Positions 29,395 to 39,868 are shown, counted from the first letter of the stretch. The stretch is 64,000 nucleotides of DNA from Alphaproteobacteria bacterium (GCA_021325525.1 JAJPHB010000120.1:1-64000); one strand, 5' to 3'. The notes: generated by a model from the sequence alone, not told the origin. Made by a program: numbers and translations.

Positions 29395-29562
29395 TCACTG
29401 CTGCATGTTCGTCTGCGTCTGGGTCGCGGAATTGGTCAGCGCGTGGCCGGCCGCCGAGGTGTCTTCGCCGAGCCCCGCCATGGTATTGCAGGCGCTCAGC
29501 GCGACCGCGGCTCCGGTCAATACGAAGAGCGAGAGAAACATCATCACGATGCGCTTTTTCAT
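29395..29562 (-). CDS. Entericidin-like small lipoprotein
   Basis: A 55-residue protein starting MKKRIVMMFLSLFVLTG, with a lipobox ALSAC at residues 21-25 and CNTMAGLGEDTSAAG after the lipidated Cys. This is the entericidin A/B pattern (CNTxxGxGxDxxxxG), in which a tiny lipoprotein sits in the envelope; in enterobacteria the pair forms a toxin/antidote, but in alphaproteobacteria the role is unclear. The mature tail is Gln/Thr/Asn-rich. It stands alone, with a shared hairpin terminator towards aapP. Confidence 0.88.
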   Translation of the reverse strand: MKKRIVMMFLSLFVLTGAAVALSACNTMAGLGEDTSAAGHALTNSATQTQTNMQQ

Positions 29563-29630
29563 CCGTGTCTCCGGCGCTGAGGGAGAAGTCGTTCACAACC
29601 GGAAACACGGGGTGAATCGGCCGAGTTCCC

Positions 29631-30236
29631 TCAGCGTGACGGCAGCGGCGGGAGCAGCGGGTGTTTCAGGTCGCGCGGCAGCACGCCCATGAGGCGCGGA
29701 TCGTCGAAGACGACGGGGACGCGCTTATAGACGGTGAATCCGGCGCGCTGATAGGCGCCGAGCGCGCGCGGATGGTCGAAAGTGCAGGTATGCACCCAGA
29801 GGCGCCGCGGCTGGCCGAGGCTCCAGCCGCTTTCGACGGCGGCATGCAGGAGATAGGCGCCATAGCCGCGACCGATGAACTCGGTGACGAGGCCGAAATA
29901 GGCGAGCTCGACCTCGGCGGGATTGCTGCGGTCGAGCTCGAAATAGCCGGCGGGGGCGCCGCCGACGTAAAGCACCGACACCTCGATCTCCGGGCGCGCG
30001 AGATGGGCGGCGAGGCGCGCATTGCTCCAGACGCGGCGCTCGAACCAGAGCCAAGGCTCGCCGACGGCGGCGTAGAGGTAGCGATAATAGGAGACCGTGC
30101 AGGGCTCGGTCCGCATCAAGGCGAGCCGGCCCGCGGGAAGCGGCGCAGGCGGCCGGACAGGCCGCGCCGTCATCTCGAGATATGTCACGATATCTTCGAG
30201 CTTGCCCGGCGGAAGATCAGGCGTTCTTCTGGCCAT
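29631..30236 (-). CDS. GNAT-family N-acetyltransferase
   Basis: A 201-residue protein from the ATG at 30236, which overlaps the end of the upstream GNAT gene by 20 bases; the frame stays open further up, but only as a shadow of that gene. Residues 80-185 contain the GNAT fold: beta strands FELDRSNPAEVELAYFGLV, then the acetyl-CoA loop FIGRGYGAYLLHAAVESGW (the R/QxxGxG/A pattern) and the closing TCTFDHPRALGAYQRAGFT. Substrate unknown. It is the last gene of a minus-strand run alaX-sseA-GNAT-GNAT. Confidence 0.82.
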   Translation of the reverse strand: MARRTPDLPPGKLEDIVTYLEMTARPVRPPAPLPAGRLALMRTEPCTVSYYRYLYAAVGEPWLWFERRVWSNARLAAHLARPEIEVSVLYVGGAPAGYFELDRSNPAEVELAYFGLVTEFIGRGYGAYLLHAAVESGWSLGQPRRLWVHTCTFDHPRALGAYQRAGFTVYKRVPVVFDDPRLMGVLPRDLKHPLLPPLPSR

Positions 30237-30651
30237 CTCCTCGATCCAGCCTTTTGGCCATGACGAGACGGGGCTCGACCGCATAGCCGAGACGCTCATA
30301 GAACGCCGCGACGGCCGTATTGGTCTCGCGGATGAGGAGCTGGACCTTGAGGACGCCCTGCCGCGCCAACCAGGATTCGGCATGGGCCATCAGCGCGGTC
30401 CCGAGCCCGTCGCGGCGCCGCGCCGGATCGACGCCGACATAGTAGATCCAGCCGCGGTGCCCGTCATGGCCGGCCATGACGGTGCCGACGATGCGCCCCT
30501 CCGCCTCGGCGACGAAGAGCTCGCCATGGCCGGAGCTGCGGCAGAAGGCGATGTCGTGCGCCGGCGGGTTCCAGGGGCGAATGAGATCGCAGGCCCGCCA
30601 GAGATCGATGACGGCACCGAGATCGGCGTCGCGATAGGCGCGGATCGTCAT
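30217..30651 (-). CDS. GNAT-family acetyltransferase (YpeA-like)
   Basis: A 144-residue GNAT protein starting MTIRAYRDADLGAVIDLWRA. The acetyl-CoA loop is VDPARRRDGLGTALMAHAE, after GWIYYVGVDP; NTAVAAFYERLGY closes the fold. Length and opening resemble E. coli YpeA. Its start overlaps the sulfurtransferase stop (ATGA) and its end overlaps the next GNAT gene, so the group is probably one transcript. The acceptor is unknown. Confidence 0.88.
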   Translation of the reverse strand: MTIRAYRDADLGAVIDLWRACDLIRPWNPPAHDIAFCRSSGHGELFVAEAEGRIVGTVMAGHDGHRGWIYYVGVDPARRRDGLGTALMAHAESWLARQGVLKVQLLIRETNTAVAAFYERLGYAVEPRLVMAKRLDRGDGQKNA

Positions 30652-31529
30652 CGGGCGGGCGCGGCCGGCGTGGCCGGCCCGGTTTCAACCGGCGTGTCGC
30701 CAGGGAGGCCCCATTCCGCCCAGGAGCCGTCATAGACGGCGACCTCGGAATGGCCGAGGAGGTGCAGGCCGAGAGCGAGGACGCAGGCGGTGACGCCCGA
30801 GCCGCAGCTCGCCACGACCGGCCGCCTGCGATCGATGCCGGCGGCATCGAAGAGCGCGGCGAGGCGCTCGGCGGGCAGCATCGTCTTCGTCTGCGGATCG
30901 AGGAGGCGGTCGTAAGGCAGGTTGCGGCTGCCGGGGATATGGCCGCGCCGGCGTCCCGGCCAGGGATCGTCGACCGTGCCCTCGAAGCGCGGCGCCGCGC
31001 GCGCATCCAGCACCTGCTCGCGGCGGCTCGCGAGGTTGGCGCGGAGCTGCTCCTTGTCGCGCACCATCATCGTGTTGAAATGCGCGGTGAAATGCCGCTC
31101 GCCCGGCATCGGCACGGCATCTTCGACCGGCCGCCCCTCGGCGAGCCATTTAGGCAGGCCGCCGTCGAGGACGGCGACATCGCGATGACCGAAGACGCGG
31201 AAGGTCCACCAGACGCGCGCCGCCGACATGAGTCCGGCGCTGTCATAGACGATGATGCGGTGCCCGTCGCCGAGGCCGAGCCTGCGAACGCGCACCGCGA
31301 ATTTCTCCGGCGAGGGCAGCATATGCGGCAGGCTCGTCTCGGCATCGGCAATCTCGTCGATGTCGAAGAAGATGGCGCCTGGTATGTGCTGGCGCAGATA
31401 GTCCTCGCTCGCGCGCGGGACGACGCCCGGCATCTTGAAGGAGCCGTCGACGATGCGGATGTCGGGCGAGGACAGATGCGCCGCCAGCCATTCGGTCGAG
31501 ACGAGCGCATCGGGATCGGCGTAGGGCAT
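30648..31529 (-). CDS. sseA: 3-mercaptopyruvate sulfurtransferase (two-domain rhodanese)
   Basis: A 293-residue protein with two rhodanese domains. The first, inactive one (residues 5-140) has DGSFKMPG and PGAIFFDIDEIAD; the second holds the active-site loop ASCGSGVTACVLALGL, where CGSGVT is the mercaptopyruvate type rather than the thiosulfate type. It moves sulfur from 3-mercaptopyruvate to thiols or cyanide. The gene lies 11 bases after alaX and is coupled to a GNAT gene. Confidence 0.93.
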   Translation of the reverse strand: MPYADPDALVSTEWLAAHLSSPDIRIVDGSFKMPGVVPRASEDYLRQHIPGAIFFDIDEIADAETSLPHMLPSPEKFAVRVRRLGLGDGHRIIVYDSAGLMSAARVWWTFRVFGHRDVAVLDGGLPKWLAEGRPVEDAVPMPGERHFTAHFNTMMVRDKEQLRANLASRREQVLDARAAPRFEGTVDDPWPGRRRGHIPGSRNLPYDRLLDPQTKTMLPAERLAALFDAAGIDRRRPVVASCGSGVTACVLALGLHLLGHSEVAVYDGSWAEWGLPGDTPVETGPATPAAPAR

Positions 31530-31540
31530 GAATGTATCCG

Positions 31541-32245
31541 TCAGGCGGCGAAGACGAGGTTGACGCGGCGGTTCTGCTTCCCCTTGTTCTCGATCTTGGC
31601 GACGGCGACGGTGCCGATCTCGCCGGTCCGCCGGACATGCGTGCCGCCGCAGGGCTGGAGGTCGACCCCGACGATCTCGAGGAGGCGCACCCGCCCGCGC
31701 CCGGTCGGCGGCTTCACCGACATGGTGCGGACGAGCTCCGGCCGCGCGGCCAGCTCCTCATCGGTGATCCAGCGCGGACGCACCTCGTGATCGGCGGCGA
31801 TGAGGGCGTTCACCTTCGCCGCGATCTCCTCCTTGTCGAGGCTGCCGCCCGGCACGTCGAAATCGAGCCGACCCTTGCCGTCCGAGATCTGCCCGCCCGT
31901 CACCGCGCCCGGCACCACGGCGCAAAGGAGATGGAGGCAAGTGTGCATCCGCATGAGGCGGTGGCGGCGGTTCCAGTCGATTTCAGCCGTCACCGTCTCG
32001 CCCGGCGCGGGGAGCCCGGCGCCGGGCGCGGGGACGTGTATCACCTCCTCGGCGGCCTCGCCCTTCACCGTATCGACGATCGCGATGTCTCCGGCGGCGC
32101 GGCGCAGAACGCCCGTATCGCCGGGCTGCCCGCCGCCCATGGGGTAGAAAACCGTCCGGTCGAGCCGGATACCGCGTGCATCCACCGCCGTCACCACGGC
32201 GCTGCAGGAGCGGAGATAGGCGTCGTCGCGAAACAGCAGGGTCAT
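31541..32245 (-). CDS. Alanyl-tRNA editing protein AlaX
   Basis: A 234-residue freestanding editing domain of the AlaRS/ThrRS second additional domain family, which hydrolyses Ser- or Gly-tRNA(Ala). Zinc ligands are visible as RMHTCLHLL (HxxxH) and DLQPCGGTHVRRTGEIG (CxxxH). The N-terminal DRTVFYPMGGGQPGDTG loop is the AlaX/AlaRS editing signature. Its length fits AlaX-M type. It begins a minus-strand run with sseA. About 240 bases separate it from the divergent GYD gene. Confidence 0.93.
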   Translation of the reverse strand: MTLLFRDDAYLRSCSAVVTAVDARGIRLDRTVFYPMGGGQPGDTGVLRRAAGDIAIVDTVKGEAAEEVIHVPAPGAGLPAPGETVTAEIDWNRRHRLMRMHTCLHLLCAVVPGAVTGGQISDGKGRLDFDVPGGSLDKEEIAAKVNALIAADHEVRPRWITDEELAARPELVRTMSVKPPTGRGRVRLLEIVGVDLQPCGGTHVRRTGEIGTVAVAKIENKGKQNRRVNLVFAA

Positions 32246-32379
32246 GAGGCCGCGCGCTCTTCCGGGATAGGATCGCCGAGAGACTACAGGCCGCGGCCCG
32301 GCACGATCAAGCGCGGCCCGGCTGCGTTGGCCGCGGCTCCGGCGAGTTCGCGCGCACCGCGCCGGCAGACTGTGCTAGA

Positions 32380-32398
32380 CTGCCGCAACAAGCGGCAG
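32380..32398. other. 7-bp inverted repeat upstream of the GYD gene
   Basis: CTGCCGC at 32380-32386 pairs perfectly with GCGGCAG at 32392-32398 around AACAA. It lies about 90 bases before the GYD start, in the spacer shared with the divergent alaX, and may be an operator or a UTR hairpin. Confidence 0.35.
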
Positions 32399-32484
32399 CA
32401 CGACGCGCATTTTCCCGCCACGACGAGCGGCCGGGAGAGCCGGATGGCGGGTTCTCGACGCATCCGTTCCGAGGGAGGATCGCC

Positions 32485-32778
32485 ATGCCGACCTATATCG
32501 CGCTCGTCAATTACACCGACAGCGGCATTCGCCACATCAAGGACTCGCCGAGGCGCCTCGACCAGGCGAAGGCGCTCCTCCGCGACATGGGCGGCGAGTT
32601 CAAATCCTTCTACATGACCATGGGAAACTACGACCTGGCGGCGGTCTACGAGGCGCCGGACGACGCCATCGCGGCGCGCTTCACGCTCATGCTCGGCAGC
32701 GCCGGCAATGTGCGCACGACGACGCTGAAGGCGTTCCCGGAGCAGGCCTATCGCGAGATCGTCGCCTCGCTGGGATAA
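32485..32778 (+). CDS. GYD-domain protein
   Basis: A 97-residue protein that is almost entirely a GYD domain: MPTYIALVNYTDSGIRHIKD, then the hallmark YMTMGNYDLAAVYEAPDD in the middle. GYD proteins have a ferredoxin-like alpha/beta barrel and no assigned biochemical role. A good GGAGG site precedes the ATG. It converges with cysK, 22 bases away. Confidence 0.92.
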   Translation: MPTYIALVNYTDSGIRHIKDSPRRLDQAKALLRDMGGEFKSFYMTMGNYDLAAVYEAPDDAIAARFTLMLGSAGNVRTTTLKAFPEQAYREIVASLG

Positions 32779-32800
32779 ATCGCGCCCGTCCAGGAGACGG

Positions 32801-33808
32801 TCAGACCAGCCACTCCGGCACCGGCAGGTTCTTGCTGCGCAGGAACTCCGGGTTGAAGAGCTTCGACTGATAGCGCGTGCCGTAATCGGCGAGGATGGTG
32901 ACGATCGTGTGCCCGGGCCCAAGCTCGCGCGCCAGCTTCATCGCGCCGCAGACATTGATGCCGGTCGAGCCGCCGAGCACCAGCCCATCATGGCGGAGAA
33001 GGTCATAGATGACCGGTAGCATCTCCTCGTCCGTCACCTGGAACTGCCCGTCGAGCGGCACGCCTTCGAGATTCTTGGTGATGCGGCCCTGACCGATCCC
33101 CTCGGTGATCGAGCTCCCTTCGGCCTTGAGCTCGCCGCGGGCATAGTAGCTGTAGATGGCCGACCCCATCGGATCGGCGAGATAGGCCTTCACCTTGGGG
33201 TTGCGCTCTTTGAGCGCCATCGCCGTGCCGCAGAGCGTCCCGCCGGTGCCGACCGAGCAGATGAAGGCGTCGACCTTGCCCCCCGTCTGCTCCCAGATCT
33301 CGGGACCCGTCGTCTCGTAATGGGCGCGGCGATTGGCGGTGTTGTCGAACTGGTTCGCCCAGATGGCGCCGTTCGGCTCGGCGGCGTCGATCTCGGCCGC
33401 GAGGCGCTCGGAATACCGCACATAGTTCATGGGATTGGCGTAAGGCACCGCGGCGACGAGGCGGAGATCGGCGCCGCAGAGGCGCAGCATGTCCTTCTTC
33501 TCCTGGCTCTGCGTCTCGGGCATGACGATGACCGTGCGGTAGCCGCGGGCATTGGCGACCAGGGCGAGCCCGATGCCGGTGTTGCCGGCGGTGCCCTCGA
33601 CGATGACGCCGCCCGGTCGGATGGCGCCGCGCTCCTCCGCGTCCTTGACGATGTAATAGGCGGCGCGGTCCTTGACCGAGCCGCCGGGATTGAGGAATTC
33701 CGCCTTGCCGAGAATGTCGCAGCCGGTGGCTTCCGAAGGGCCGCGCAGGCGGATGAGCGGCGTCGAGCCGATGCTGCCGATGAAGCCGTCGCGGATCGCC
33801 GTCGCCAT
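32801..33808 (-). CDS. cysK: Cysteine synthase (O-acetylserine sulfhydrylase)
   Basis: A 335-residue PLP enzyme from MATAIRDG at 33808 (four more residues if the upstream ATG is used). The PLP lysine lies in NPGGSVKDRAA, the substrate-binding loop is EGTAGNTGIG and the phosphate-binding loop SVGTGGTLCG. It joins O-acetylserine and sulfide. The C terminus (DYGTRYQSKLFNPEF) marks the longer CysK subgroup seen in alphaproteobacteria. It stands alone; a GC-rich repeat lies upstream. Confidence 0.93.
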   Translation of the reverse strand: MATAIRDGFIGSIGSTPLIRLRGPSEATGCDILGKAEFLNPGGSVKDRAAYYIVKDAEERGAIRPGGVIVEGTAGNTGIGLALVANARGYRTVIVMPETQSQEKKDMLRLCGADLRLVAAVPYANPMNYVRYSERLAAEIDAAEPNGAIWANQFDNTANRRAHYETTGPEIWEQTGGKVDAFICSVGTGGTLCGTAMALKERNPKVKAYLADPMGSAIYSYYARGELKAEGSSITEGIGQGRITKNLEGVPLDGQFQVTDEEMLPVIYDLLRHDGLVLGGSTGINVCGAMKLARELGPGHTIVTILADYGTRYQSKLFNPEFLRSKNLPVPEWLV

Positions 33809-33900
33809 GCCTGCCCTCATGGATGCCGAGAGATTGCGAGACTATCCGGAGAGGACAAAAGCCGGCAAGGCGATCGGCGTGACCCGTTCCCTGACACCGC

Positions 33901-33977
33901 AAGGGGGGAGGGGATGGTTCACGACATCGCTCCTGTGTTCCCTTACCCTTGGACGGGGGAGGGGGCGTTTGGGAGCA
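33901..33977. repeat. Dispersed GC-rich repeat, copy d, between cysK and the hybrid kinase
   Basis: The stretch AAGGGGGGAGGGGATGG and, 25 bases on, CCCTTACCCTTGGACGGGGG form a diverged copy of the repeat seen at 12241-12385 and 14648-14682, with an imperfect CCCTTACCC/GGGGGAGGGGG pairing. It fills most of the spacer between the 3' end of the kinase gene and the 5' end of cysK. Confidence 0.45.
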
Positions 33978-33998
33978 CCCCGACGGCAGAAGCGTGCG

Positions 33999-36900
33999 CT
34001 AGCGCAGCATCGCATCGGCCTTCTCGCTCTGTCCGCTAAGCACCGCGCGGATCTTGCGCGCGAGCTCGGCCCGCCGGTAAGGCTTGTTGAGGATGGGGAA
34101 CCCGTCGATGTCGTCGGTTGTCGTCGCCGCCTCGGCGGCATACCCGGTCGCCAGCAGGATCTTGATCTCGGGGTGCGCCTGGCGGACGCGCCGCGCCAGC
34201 TCGCCGCCGCTCATCCCCTGCGGCATGACGAGATCGGTGAAGAGGAGGCTGACGGGCTCACCGCGCTCGATGAGCGACAGCGCTTCCGGCCCGCTCTGCG
34301 CCCTCTGGACACGGTACCCGAGCTCTTCGAGGGTCGCCGCGGTCACTTCGAGGATGTCGCGATCATCCTCGACCATGAGGATCGTCTCCGAGCCGGTGGG
34401 CGGCTCGGAGCCGGCTCGGTAGCTCGTTTCGTGCCCGGGCATGACCCCGGACGCCTTGGGCAGGTAGAGGCTGACCGTCGTCCCGATGCCGACGACGCTC
34501 TCGATGGCGACATGGCCGCCCGATTGCTTGACGAAGCCGTGGACTTGACTCAGCCCGAGGCCGCTGCCCTTCCCAACCTCCTTGGTGGTGAAGAACGGCT
34601 CGAAGACGCGGTCGAGCTGGTCGACAGGGATGCCGTGTCCGGTATCGGCAACCGCGACGAGAACGTAGAAGCCGGGCGCGAGATCGGGCGCGGCGCCCGC
34701 GGCGATTTCGGTATTGCGCAGCGAGATGCTCAACCGTCCGCCGTTCGGCATGGCGTCCCGCGCATTGATGGCGAGGTTGAGCAGCGCATTGTCGAATTGC
34801 GCCGGATCGACCCGGCAGAGCCAGAGGTCGGGATCGGCATCGATGACGATCTCGATCGCCTCGCCGACGCCGCGCCGCAGCAAGCCCTCGCATTCCGTGA
34901 CCGCCGCGCCGAGATCGACGATTTCCGGGCGCAGCGTCTGGCGCCGGGCGAAGGCGAGGAGCTGCTGCGTCAGCCGCGCGCCGCGCGCCGCGGCGCGCTG
35001 CGCGGCGCCGACATAGCGGGCGACCGCCTTGTCGGAATGGGCTCGGCTCTCCAGGAGATCGAGGTTGCCCGTGATCGCGGTCAGCAGATTGTTGAAGTCA
35101 TGGGCGACACCGCCCGTCAACTGGCCGACGGCTTCGAGCTTCTGCGCCTGGCGGAGCACGGCTTCGAGCTTCTCGCGCTCGGCGATCTCCATGGTGAGCT
35201 GCCGCGTCCGCTCCGCGACGCGCTCTTCGAGCGTCTCGGTCAGGCGTCGCAGCGCTTCCTGCGTGTCGCGCTGCTTCGTAATGTCGGTGTTCGTGCCGAA
35301 CCAGCGCAGGATGCGGCCATCCGTGCCCCGAACCGGGACGACGCGCGTCAGGAAGGAGCGGAAGACGCCGTCGGCGCCGCGGATGGGGAACACCATCTCG
35401 AATGGCTCGCCGGTGGCAATCGAATGCCGCCAGCGCTCCAAGACCCGCGGCAGCACCTCGGGGTCGTGAACCGACTGCCAGCCCCAGCCCGCCATCTCCT
35501 CCGGGCTCTTCCCGGTGTAGTCGTACCAGCGCCGGTTGAACCAGAAGATCCAGCCGTCGGAGCGCGCCATCCAGGTGAGCTGCGGGATCGATTCGGCGAG
35601 GGTTCGGAAGTGCTCTTCGCTCTCGCGCAGCGCCTCCTCCGCTTGCTTGCGCGCGGTGATGTCGGTGCAGGCGCCGACGAGGTAGGTCGGCTCGCCTTGC
35701 GCGTCGTGCTCCATCTTGGCGCGGTCGTTGAGCCAGCGGATGCTGCCATCGGGCAGCATCACGCGGTACTCCATCGAGAAATCGGCGCCGCGACGGCAGG
35801 CTTCGACGGCGAGGAGCAGGGCGGCGCGATCCTCCGGATGCACCCGCGCCATGGCATCCGCCGTCGTCCCGACCCTCTCGCCCGGGGCGAATCCGAAGAG
35901 ACGTTTCAAATTGTCGTCGAAATCCAGAAACTCGCCGTTGCGCGGGTTCCACCGAAAGGTGCCGGTGTCCGAAGCTGCCATCGCCGCGGTGAGCACCTCT
36001 CGATGCTTCCGCAACGCCGCCTCGGCATGGGCCCGCTCGATCGTGATCGCCGCCGTCCGCGTCACGATCTCGACCCATTGCATGTCCTGTGGCGCTGGGT
36101 CGCGCGGCGCGCGATAGTAAGTGGCGAAGGTGCCGAGGATCTTGCCGCTCGAACCGAAGATGGGCGTCGACCAGCCCGAGCGCAGATCGTAGGGTGCGAC
36201 GAATTCGACGAAGCGCTCCCATTGCGGGTCGGCGCTGAAATCGGGAACGGCTACGGCCTCGCCGCGAGACGCGGCAAGGCAGCAGACGCCGATCGCCGAG
36301 CTGACCGCGATGCCGGCGACGGCTGCATTGAAGGCCGGCGGCAGGCTCGGGCCGATGCCCCGCTCGAAATGCGTCCCCGCCTCGTTGAGCAGGAGGATCG
36401 AACCAAGCATCCCGTTGCCGGCCTGCCGCTCCATCGCGTCAATGAGAAAGCCGAGCACTTCGTCGGGCGGCGCGCCCATGACGAGCATCTGCAGAGCCCG
36501 CCTCTGGCATTCCAGTAGCGCTTCCGCGCGCTTGCGCTCGTTCACGTCCTGGCAGAGCGCAATGAGGTGCTGAGGCTGGCCGGCCGCATCCCGCGTCAGC
36601 GAGACGCTGCTCTGCACCCAGATGACGGCGCCGTTCTTGCGCACATATCGCGTCTCGACGACGAAGCTCGGCATCCGGCCAGCGAGCAGGCCGTCGATCA
36701 GCTTCTGCGTCTGCGCCCAGTCGTCGGGATGCATCAGCCGGGCGCAATCCATCTTCGAGAGCTCTTCCGCGGAATAGCCGGTGATGGCGCAGAGGGCGGA
36801 GTTGACCTGCAAGAACGTTGTCGACGGGGTCAGCACCGCGATCCCGGCGGCCGTCGAATCGAAGAGCGCCCGCAAGCGTTCCTCGCTGTCGCGCAAGGCC

Positions 36901-37880
36901 GCTTCCGCCTTCTTGCGGTCGGTGATGTCAACCAGCATGTTGACGGCGCCGACCAGCGCGCCCGATGCGTCGCGCAGCGGCGTCGGGTAGGGGATAAAGG
37001 GTACGCGCGTGCCGTCCGGGCCCTCGGCAATCGCCTCCTGACCCCTGATTGGCCGGTTTTCCTTCAGGGCAACGGCCATCGGACACTCGTCATGCGCCAT
37101 CGGCCGGCCGTCGGGCCAGAAGAGGCGCCAAGTGACGCACCATTCGTCGCTGCCTAGGGCCGGGCGACGGCCCGCGAGTTTGACCGCGGCGTCGTTGTAG
37201 AAGGTGATCCGCCCGGCGGCGTCGGTCGTGTAGACGGCGGCGGGGAGCGCTTCGAGAAGGTCGCGGAAGCGCTCGTCGCGCTCGCGCAGCGTCTCCTCTG
37301 CGCGCTTCAGCTCCGCCTCGGCTTGCCGGCGTTCGAGCGCGATCCCCGCGAGGTGGATCGCGATCTCGATCAGCTCGGGATTGTCCGGCTGCGGATCGCG
37401 CGGGCGATCGTAATACATGGCGAAGGAAGCCAGCACCTGCCCGGTCGAGCTCCGGACCGGCGTCGATCGGCAAGCGCGAAGCCCGCAGGAGAGCGCCGGC
37501 TCGCGCCATGCTGCCGCCCACCGCTCGTCCGTGGCGATGTCCGGCACGAACACCGCGACGCCCTCGCCGGCGGCTTGGCCGCAGGGATCGAGATAGGGCG
37601 GCGTGATGGGCGCGCCGTCGAGCGCCGCTTGGTAGGATTCAGGAAGGTTGGGAGCGCTGCCGCGGCAGAGGTGCGTGCCATCCTCGGCGACCACGAGTAT
37701 GGCGCAGCGCAGTCCCTCCTCCTGCCTCTCGATGAAGCGGACAAGTTCGGCGAGGCTTGCCTCGAGGGGAGCGCCGGTCGCCACCAATTCGAGGATACGC
37801 TTCTCTCCGGCGAGCAGCGCATTCGCCCGACGGAGCGCCGCGTCCGCGCTCGCCGCACCGGTCTGACCGTTGTCCCTCAT
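33999..37880 (-). CDS. Multi-sensor hybrid histidine kinase (GAF-PAS-PAS-GAF-PAS-PAS-HisKA-HATPase-REC)
   Basis: A 1293-residue soluble protein without membrane segments. In order: GAF (about 25-190), PAS (205-325), PAS (335-450), GAF (465-620), PAS (635-750), PAS (765-880), coiled linker, HisKA with the phospho-acceptor His927 in [13 protein letters not shown], an HATPase domain with [20 protein letters not shown] and [13 protein letters not shown], and a C-terminal receiver with Asp1216 in LLFTDLVMP. Both GAF domains share a SxxxYYxxPRDP segment, so one is probably a duplicate of the other. No cysteine or His pattern for haem or phytochrome chromophore was recognised. No response-regulator gene is adjacent. 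Confidence 0.93.
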   Translation of the reverse strand: MRDNGQTGAASADAALRRANALLAGEKRILELVATGAPLEASLAELVRFIERQEEGLRCAILVVAEDGTHLCRGSAPNLPESYQAALDGAPITPPYLDPCGQAAGEGVAVFVPDIATDERWAAAWREPALSCGLRACRSTPVRSSTGQVLASFAMYYDRPRDPQPDNPELIEIAIHLAGIALERRQAEAELKRAEETLRERDERFRDLLEALPAAVYTTDAAGRITFYNDAAVKLAGRRPALGSDEWCVTWRLFWPDGRPMAHDECPMAVALKENRPIRGQEAIAEGPDGTRVPFIPYPTPLRDASGALVGAVNMLVDITDRKKAEAALRDSEERLRALFDSTAAGIAVLTPSTTFLQVNSALCAITGYSAEELSKMDCARLMHPDDWAQTQKLIDGLLAGRMPSFVVETRYVRKNGAVIWVQSSVSLTRDAAGQPQHLIALCQDVNERKRAEALLECQRRALQMLVMGAPPDEVLGFLIDAMERQAGNGMLGSILLLNEAGTHFERGIGPSLPPAFNAAVAGIAVSSAIGVCCLAASRGEAVAVPDFSADPQWERFVEFVAPYDLRSGWSTPIFGSSGKILGTFATYYRAPRDPAPQDMQWVEIVTRTAAITIERAHAEAALRKHREVLTAAMAASDTGTFRWNPRNGEFLDFDDNLKRLFGFAPGERVGTTADAMARVHPEDRAALLLAVEACRRGADFSMEYRVMLPDGSIRWLNDRAKMEHDAQGEPTYLVGACTDITARKQAEEALRESEEHFRTLAESIPQLTWMARSDGWIFWFNRRWYDYTGKSPEEMAGWGWQSVHDPEVLPRVLERWRHSIATGEPFEMVFPIRGADGVFRSFLTRVVPVRGTDGRILRWFGTNTDITKQRDTQEALRRLTETLEERVAERTRQLTMEIAEREKLEAVLRQAQKLEAVGQLTGGVAHDFNNLLTAITGNLDLLESRAHSDKAVARYVGAAQRAAARGARLTQQLLAFARRQTLRPEIVDLGAAVTECEGLLRRGVGEAIEIVIDADPDLWLCRVDPAQFDNALLNLAINARDAMPNGGRLSISLRNTEIAAGAAPDLAPGFYVLVAVADTGHGIPVDQLDRVFEPFFTTKEVGKGSGLGLSQVHGFVKQSGGHVAIESVVGIGTTVSLYLPKASGVMPGHETSYRAGSEPPTGSETILMVEDDRDILEVTAATLEELGYRVQRAQSGPEALSLIERGEPVSLLFTDLVMPQGMSGGELARRVRQAHPEIKILLATGYAAEAATTTDDIDGFPILNKPYRRAELARKIRAVLSGQSEKADAMLR

Positions 37881-38281
37881 TCCGAGGCCTCTTCGAGCTC
37901 AGCTGCCCCGCGGGCGCTCCCGGCGCATCGCCGCCGGGGCTGGTGGCCGCGTCAATCCGACGGGCGGCTGCCGCCGCGCAAGGCCGGCCGCTATCGCCTC
38001 GCACCCGGCCCCCGTCGCAAGGGAGCGCCTGGGCAAACGAAAATCGTCGCAGAAGGCCGACGATCAATCAACGCCGAGACATTCGCCCTTTTTGGGGGAC
38101 TGGCGCGGGAGGCTCCCGGCGCTCGTCACGCCGACTCGAGCGCGGCCGGCCTGATCCGGCTCGCCGGTATCGCCACGCCGCTTCGCCGCTTTCCCGAGTT
38201 CTCGTCATTGGCGCGGCGCCGGCGGCTGCGCTATGCTCCCGCGCGCACGGGACGCGATAACACAACGAGCGGGAGGGGACC
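37881..38281. other. Divergent intergenic region between the hybrid kinase and the peptide-importer operon
   Basis: The 401 bases contain no convincing gene. Close to the importer, TTGGCG (38208-38213) and TATGCT (38232-38237), 18 bases apart, form a possible promoter, and GGGAGGGG (38271-38278) is the ribosome binding site. The remainder is GC-rich with no repeat I could support. Confidence 0.45.
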
Positions 38282-39868
38282 ATGCGGCATAGGGAATGGG
38301 TGTTCGGCGGCTTGATGACGGCGCTCCTCGTCAGTCCGGCTTTTGCCGCGACGCCGAAAGATACCGTCGTGATGGCGAAGCAAATCGACGACATCATCTC
38401 GCTCGATCCCGGCGAGGTCTTCGAGTTCTCGGGCGCCGAGGCGGTCTCGAACATTTACGACAAGCTCATTGACTTCAACATCAAGAAGGTGAGCGAGCTG
38501 CACGGACGGCTCGTCGAGAGCTGGGGCGTCGCCGATGACGGCGTCACCTATACCTTCAAAATGAAGAAGGGGCTGAAATTCGCCTCGGGCAACCCGATCA
38601 CCGCGGCCGATGCCGCCTGGTCGCTGCAGCGCGCGGTCATCCTCAACAAGACGCCGGGCTTCATCCTGACGCAATTCGGCTTCACCAAGGACAACGTCAA
38701 GGATCGCATCAAGGCGAGCGATCCCGAGACGCTCGTCATCGTCACGGCGAAGCAGGTGGCGCCGAGCTTTCTCTATTATTGCCTCACCGCCAATGTGAGC
38801 AGCGTCGTCGACAGCAAGCTCGCCGAGCAGCATGCCAAGGGCGACGACTTCGCCAATGAATGGCTGAAGAGCCACTCCGCCGGCTCCAACGCCTTCACCT
38901 TGCGCGATTGGCGGGCCAACGAGGACTACACGCTCGAGGCCAATCCCAATTACTGGGGGAAGAAGCCGGCGGTGAAGCGCGTCGTCGTGCGCCATGTCGC
39001 CGAGCCTTCGACCCAGCGCCTCCTCCTCGAAAAGGGCGACATCGACTACGCGCGCAACCTGACGCGCGACGATCTCAACGCCATCAAGAGCAATCCGCAG
39101 ATCGCGACGCAAGAATCGCCGAAGGGCAACATCGTCTATGTCGGGCTCAATCAGAAGAACCCGAACCTCGCCAAGCCCGAGGTGCGCGAGGCCCTCAAAT
39201 ACCTCGTCGATTACGATGCGATCCAGCGCAACATCCTCTCCGGCACCTACATCGTGCATGAGAGCTTCCTGCCCGACGGCTTTCTCGGGGCGATCGACGA
39301 CAAACCCTACAAGCTCGACGTCGCCAAGGCCAAGGCGCTGCTCGCCAAGGCCGGCCTGTCCGGCGGCTTCACAATGACGATGGATGCGCCGGGCTCATCG
39401 CCTTACACCGACATCGCGCAGGCCATCCAGGCCGGCTTCGCGCAAGGCGGCGTCAAGCTCGAGCTCATTCCGGGCGACCAGAAGCAGGTCATCACCAAAT
39501 ACCGCGCCCGCAATCATGACAGCGTGCTTCTTTATTGGGGGCCGGACTACCAGGACCCGCACACCAACGCGCAGACCTTCGCCTCGAATCCTGACAATTC
39601 CGACAGCTCGCCGAGCAAGACGCTGGCTTGGCGCAATTCGTGGAACATTCCGGAAATGACCAAGACGACCCTCGATGCCGTCGGCGAGCGCGACGCCGAG
39701 AAGCGCGCCGCGATCTATGAGTCGCTTCAGCGCGAGCATCAGAAGATCTCGCCATTCATCATCATGTTCGAGCAGATCGAGGTCGCAGCGCACCGCAAGA
39801 ATGTCGACGGCTTCATCATGGGGCCGTCGGTAGACACGAATTTCTACGAGGAGATTCGGAAGAACTGA
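38282..39868 (+). CDS. Peptide/opine-type ABC transporter substrate-binding protein
   Basis: A 528-residue family-5 solute-binding protein. Residues 1-23 are a signal peptide ending PAFAATP. The mature start DTVVMAKQIDDIISLDPGEV and the middle FRVxL-type core (YTFKMKKGLKFASGNPITAA) are the DppA/OppA pattern. It is the first of five genes encoding a full importer. The ligand is unknown; family 5 proteins carry di- and oligopeptides, nickel, opines or glutathione. GGAGGGGACC just before the ATG is a strong ribosome binding site. Confidence 0.92.
   Translation: MRHREWVFGGLMTALLVSPAFAATPKDTVVMAKQIDDIISLDPGEVFEFSGAEAVSNIYDKLIDFNIKKVSELHGRLVESWGVADDGVTYTFKMKKGLKFASGNPITAADAAWSLQRAVILNKTPGFILTQFGFTKDNVKDRIKASDPETLVIVTAKQVAPSFLYYCLTANVSSVVDSKLAEQHAKGDDFANEWLKSHSAGSNAFTLRDWRANEDYTLEANPNYWGKKPAVKRVVVRHVAEPSTQRLLLEKGDIDYARNLTRDDLNAIKSNPQIATQESPKGNIVYVGLNQKNPNLAKPEVREALKYLVDYDAIQRNILSGTYIVHESFLPDGFLGAIDDKPYKLDVAKAKALLAKAGLSGGFTMTMDAPGSSPYTDIAQAIQAGFAQGGVKLELIPGDQKQVITKYRARNHDSVLLYWGPDYQDPHTNAQTFASNPDNSDSSPSKTLAWRNSWNIPEMTKTTLDAVGERDAEKRAAIYESLQREHQKISPFIIMFEQIEVAAHRKNVDGFIMGPSVDTNFYEEIRKN

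Noticed and set aside
33672-36518. 948-residue plus-strand open frame opposite the hybrid kinase
   Set aside because: The plus-strand translation lacks any motif, while the minus strand carries full GAF, PAS, HisKA, HATPase and receiver signatures.
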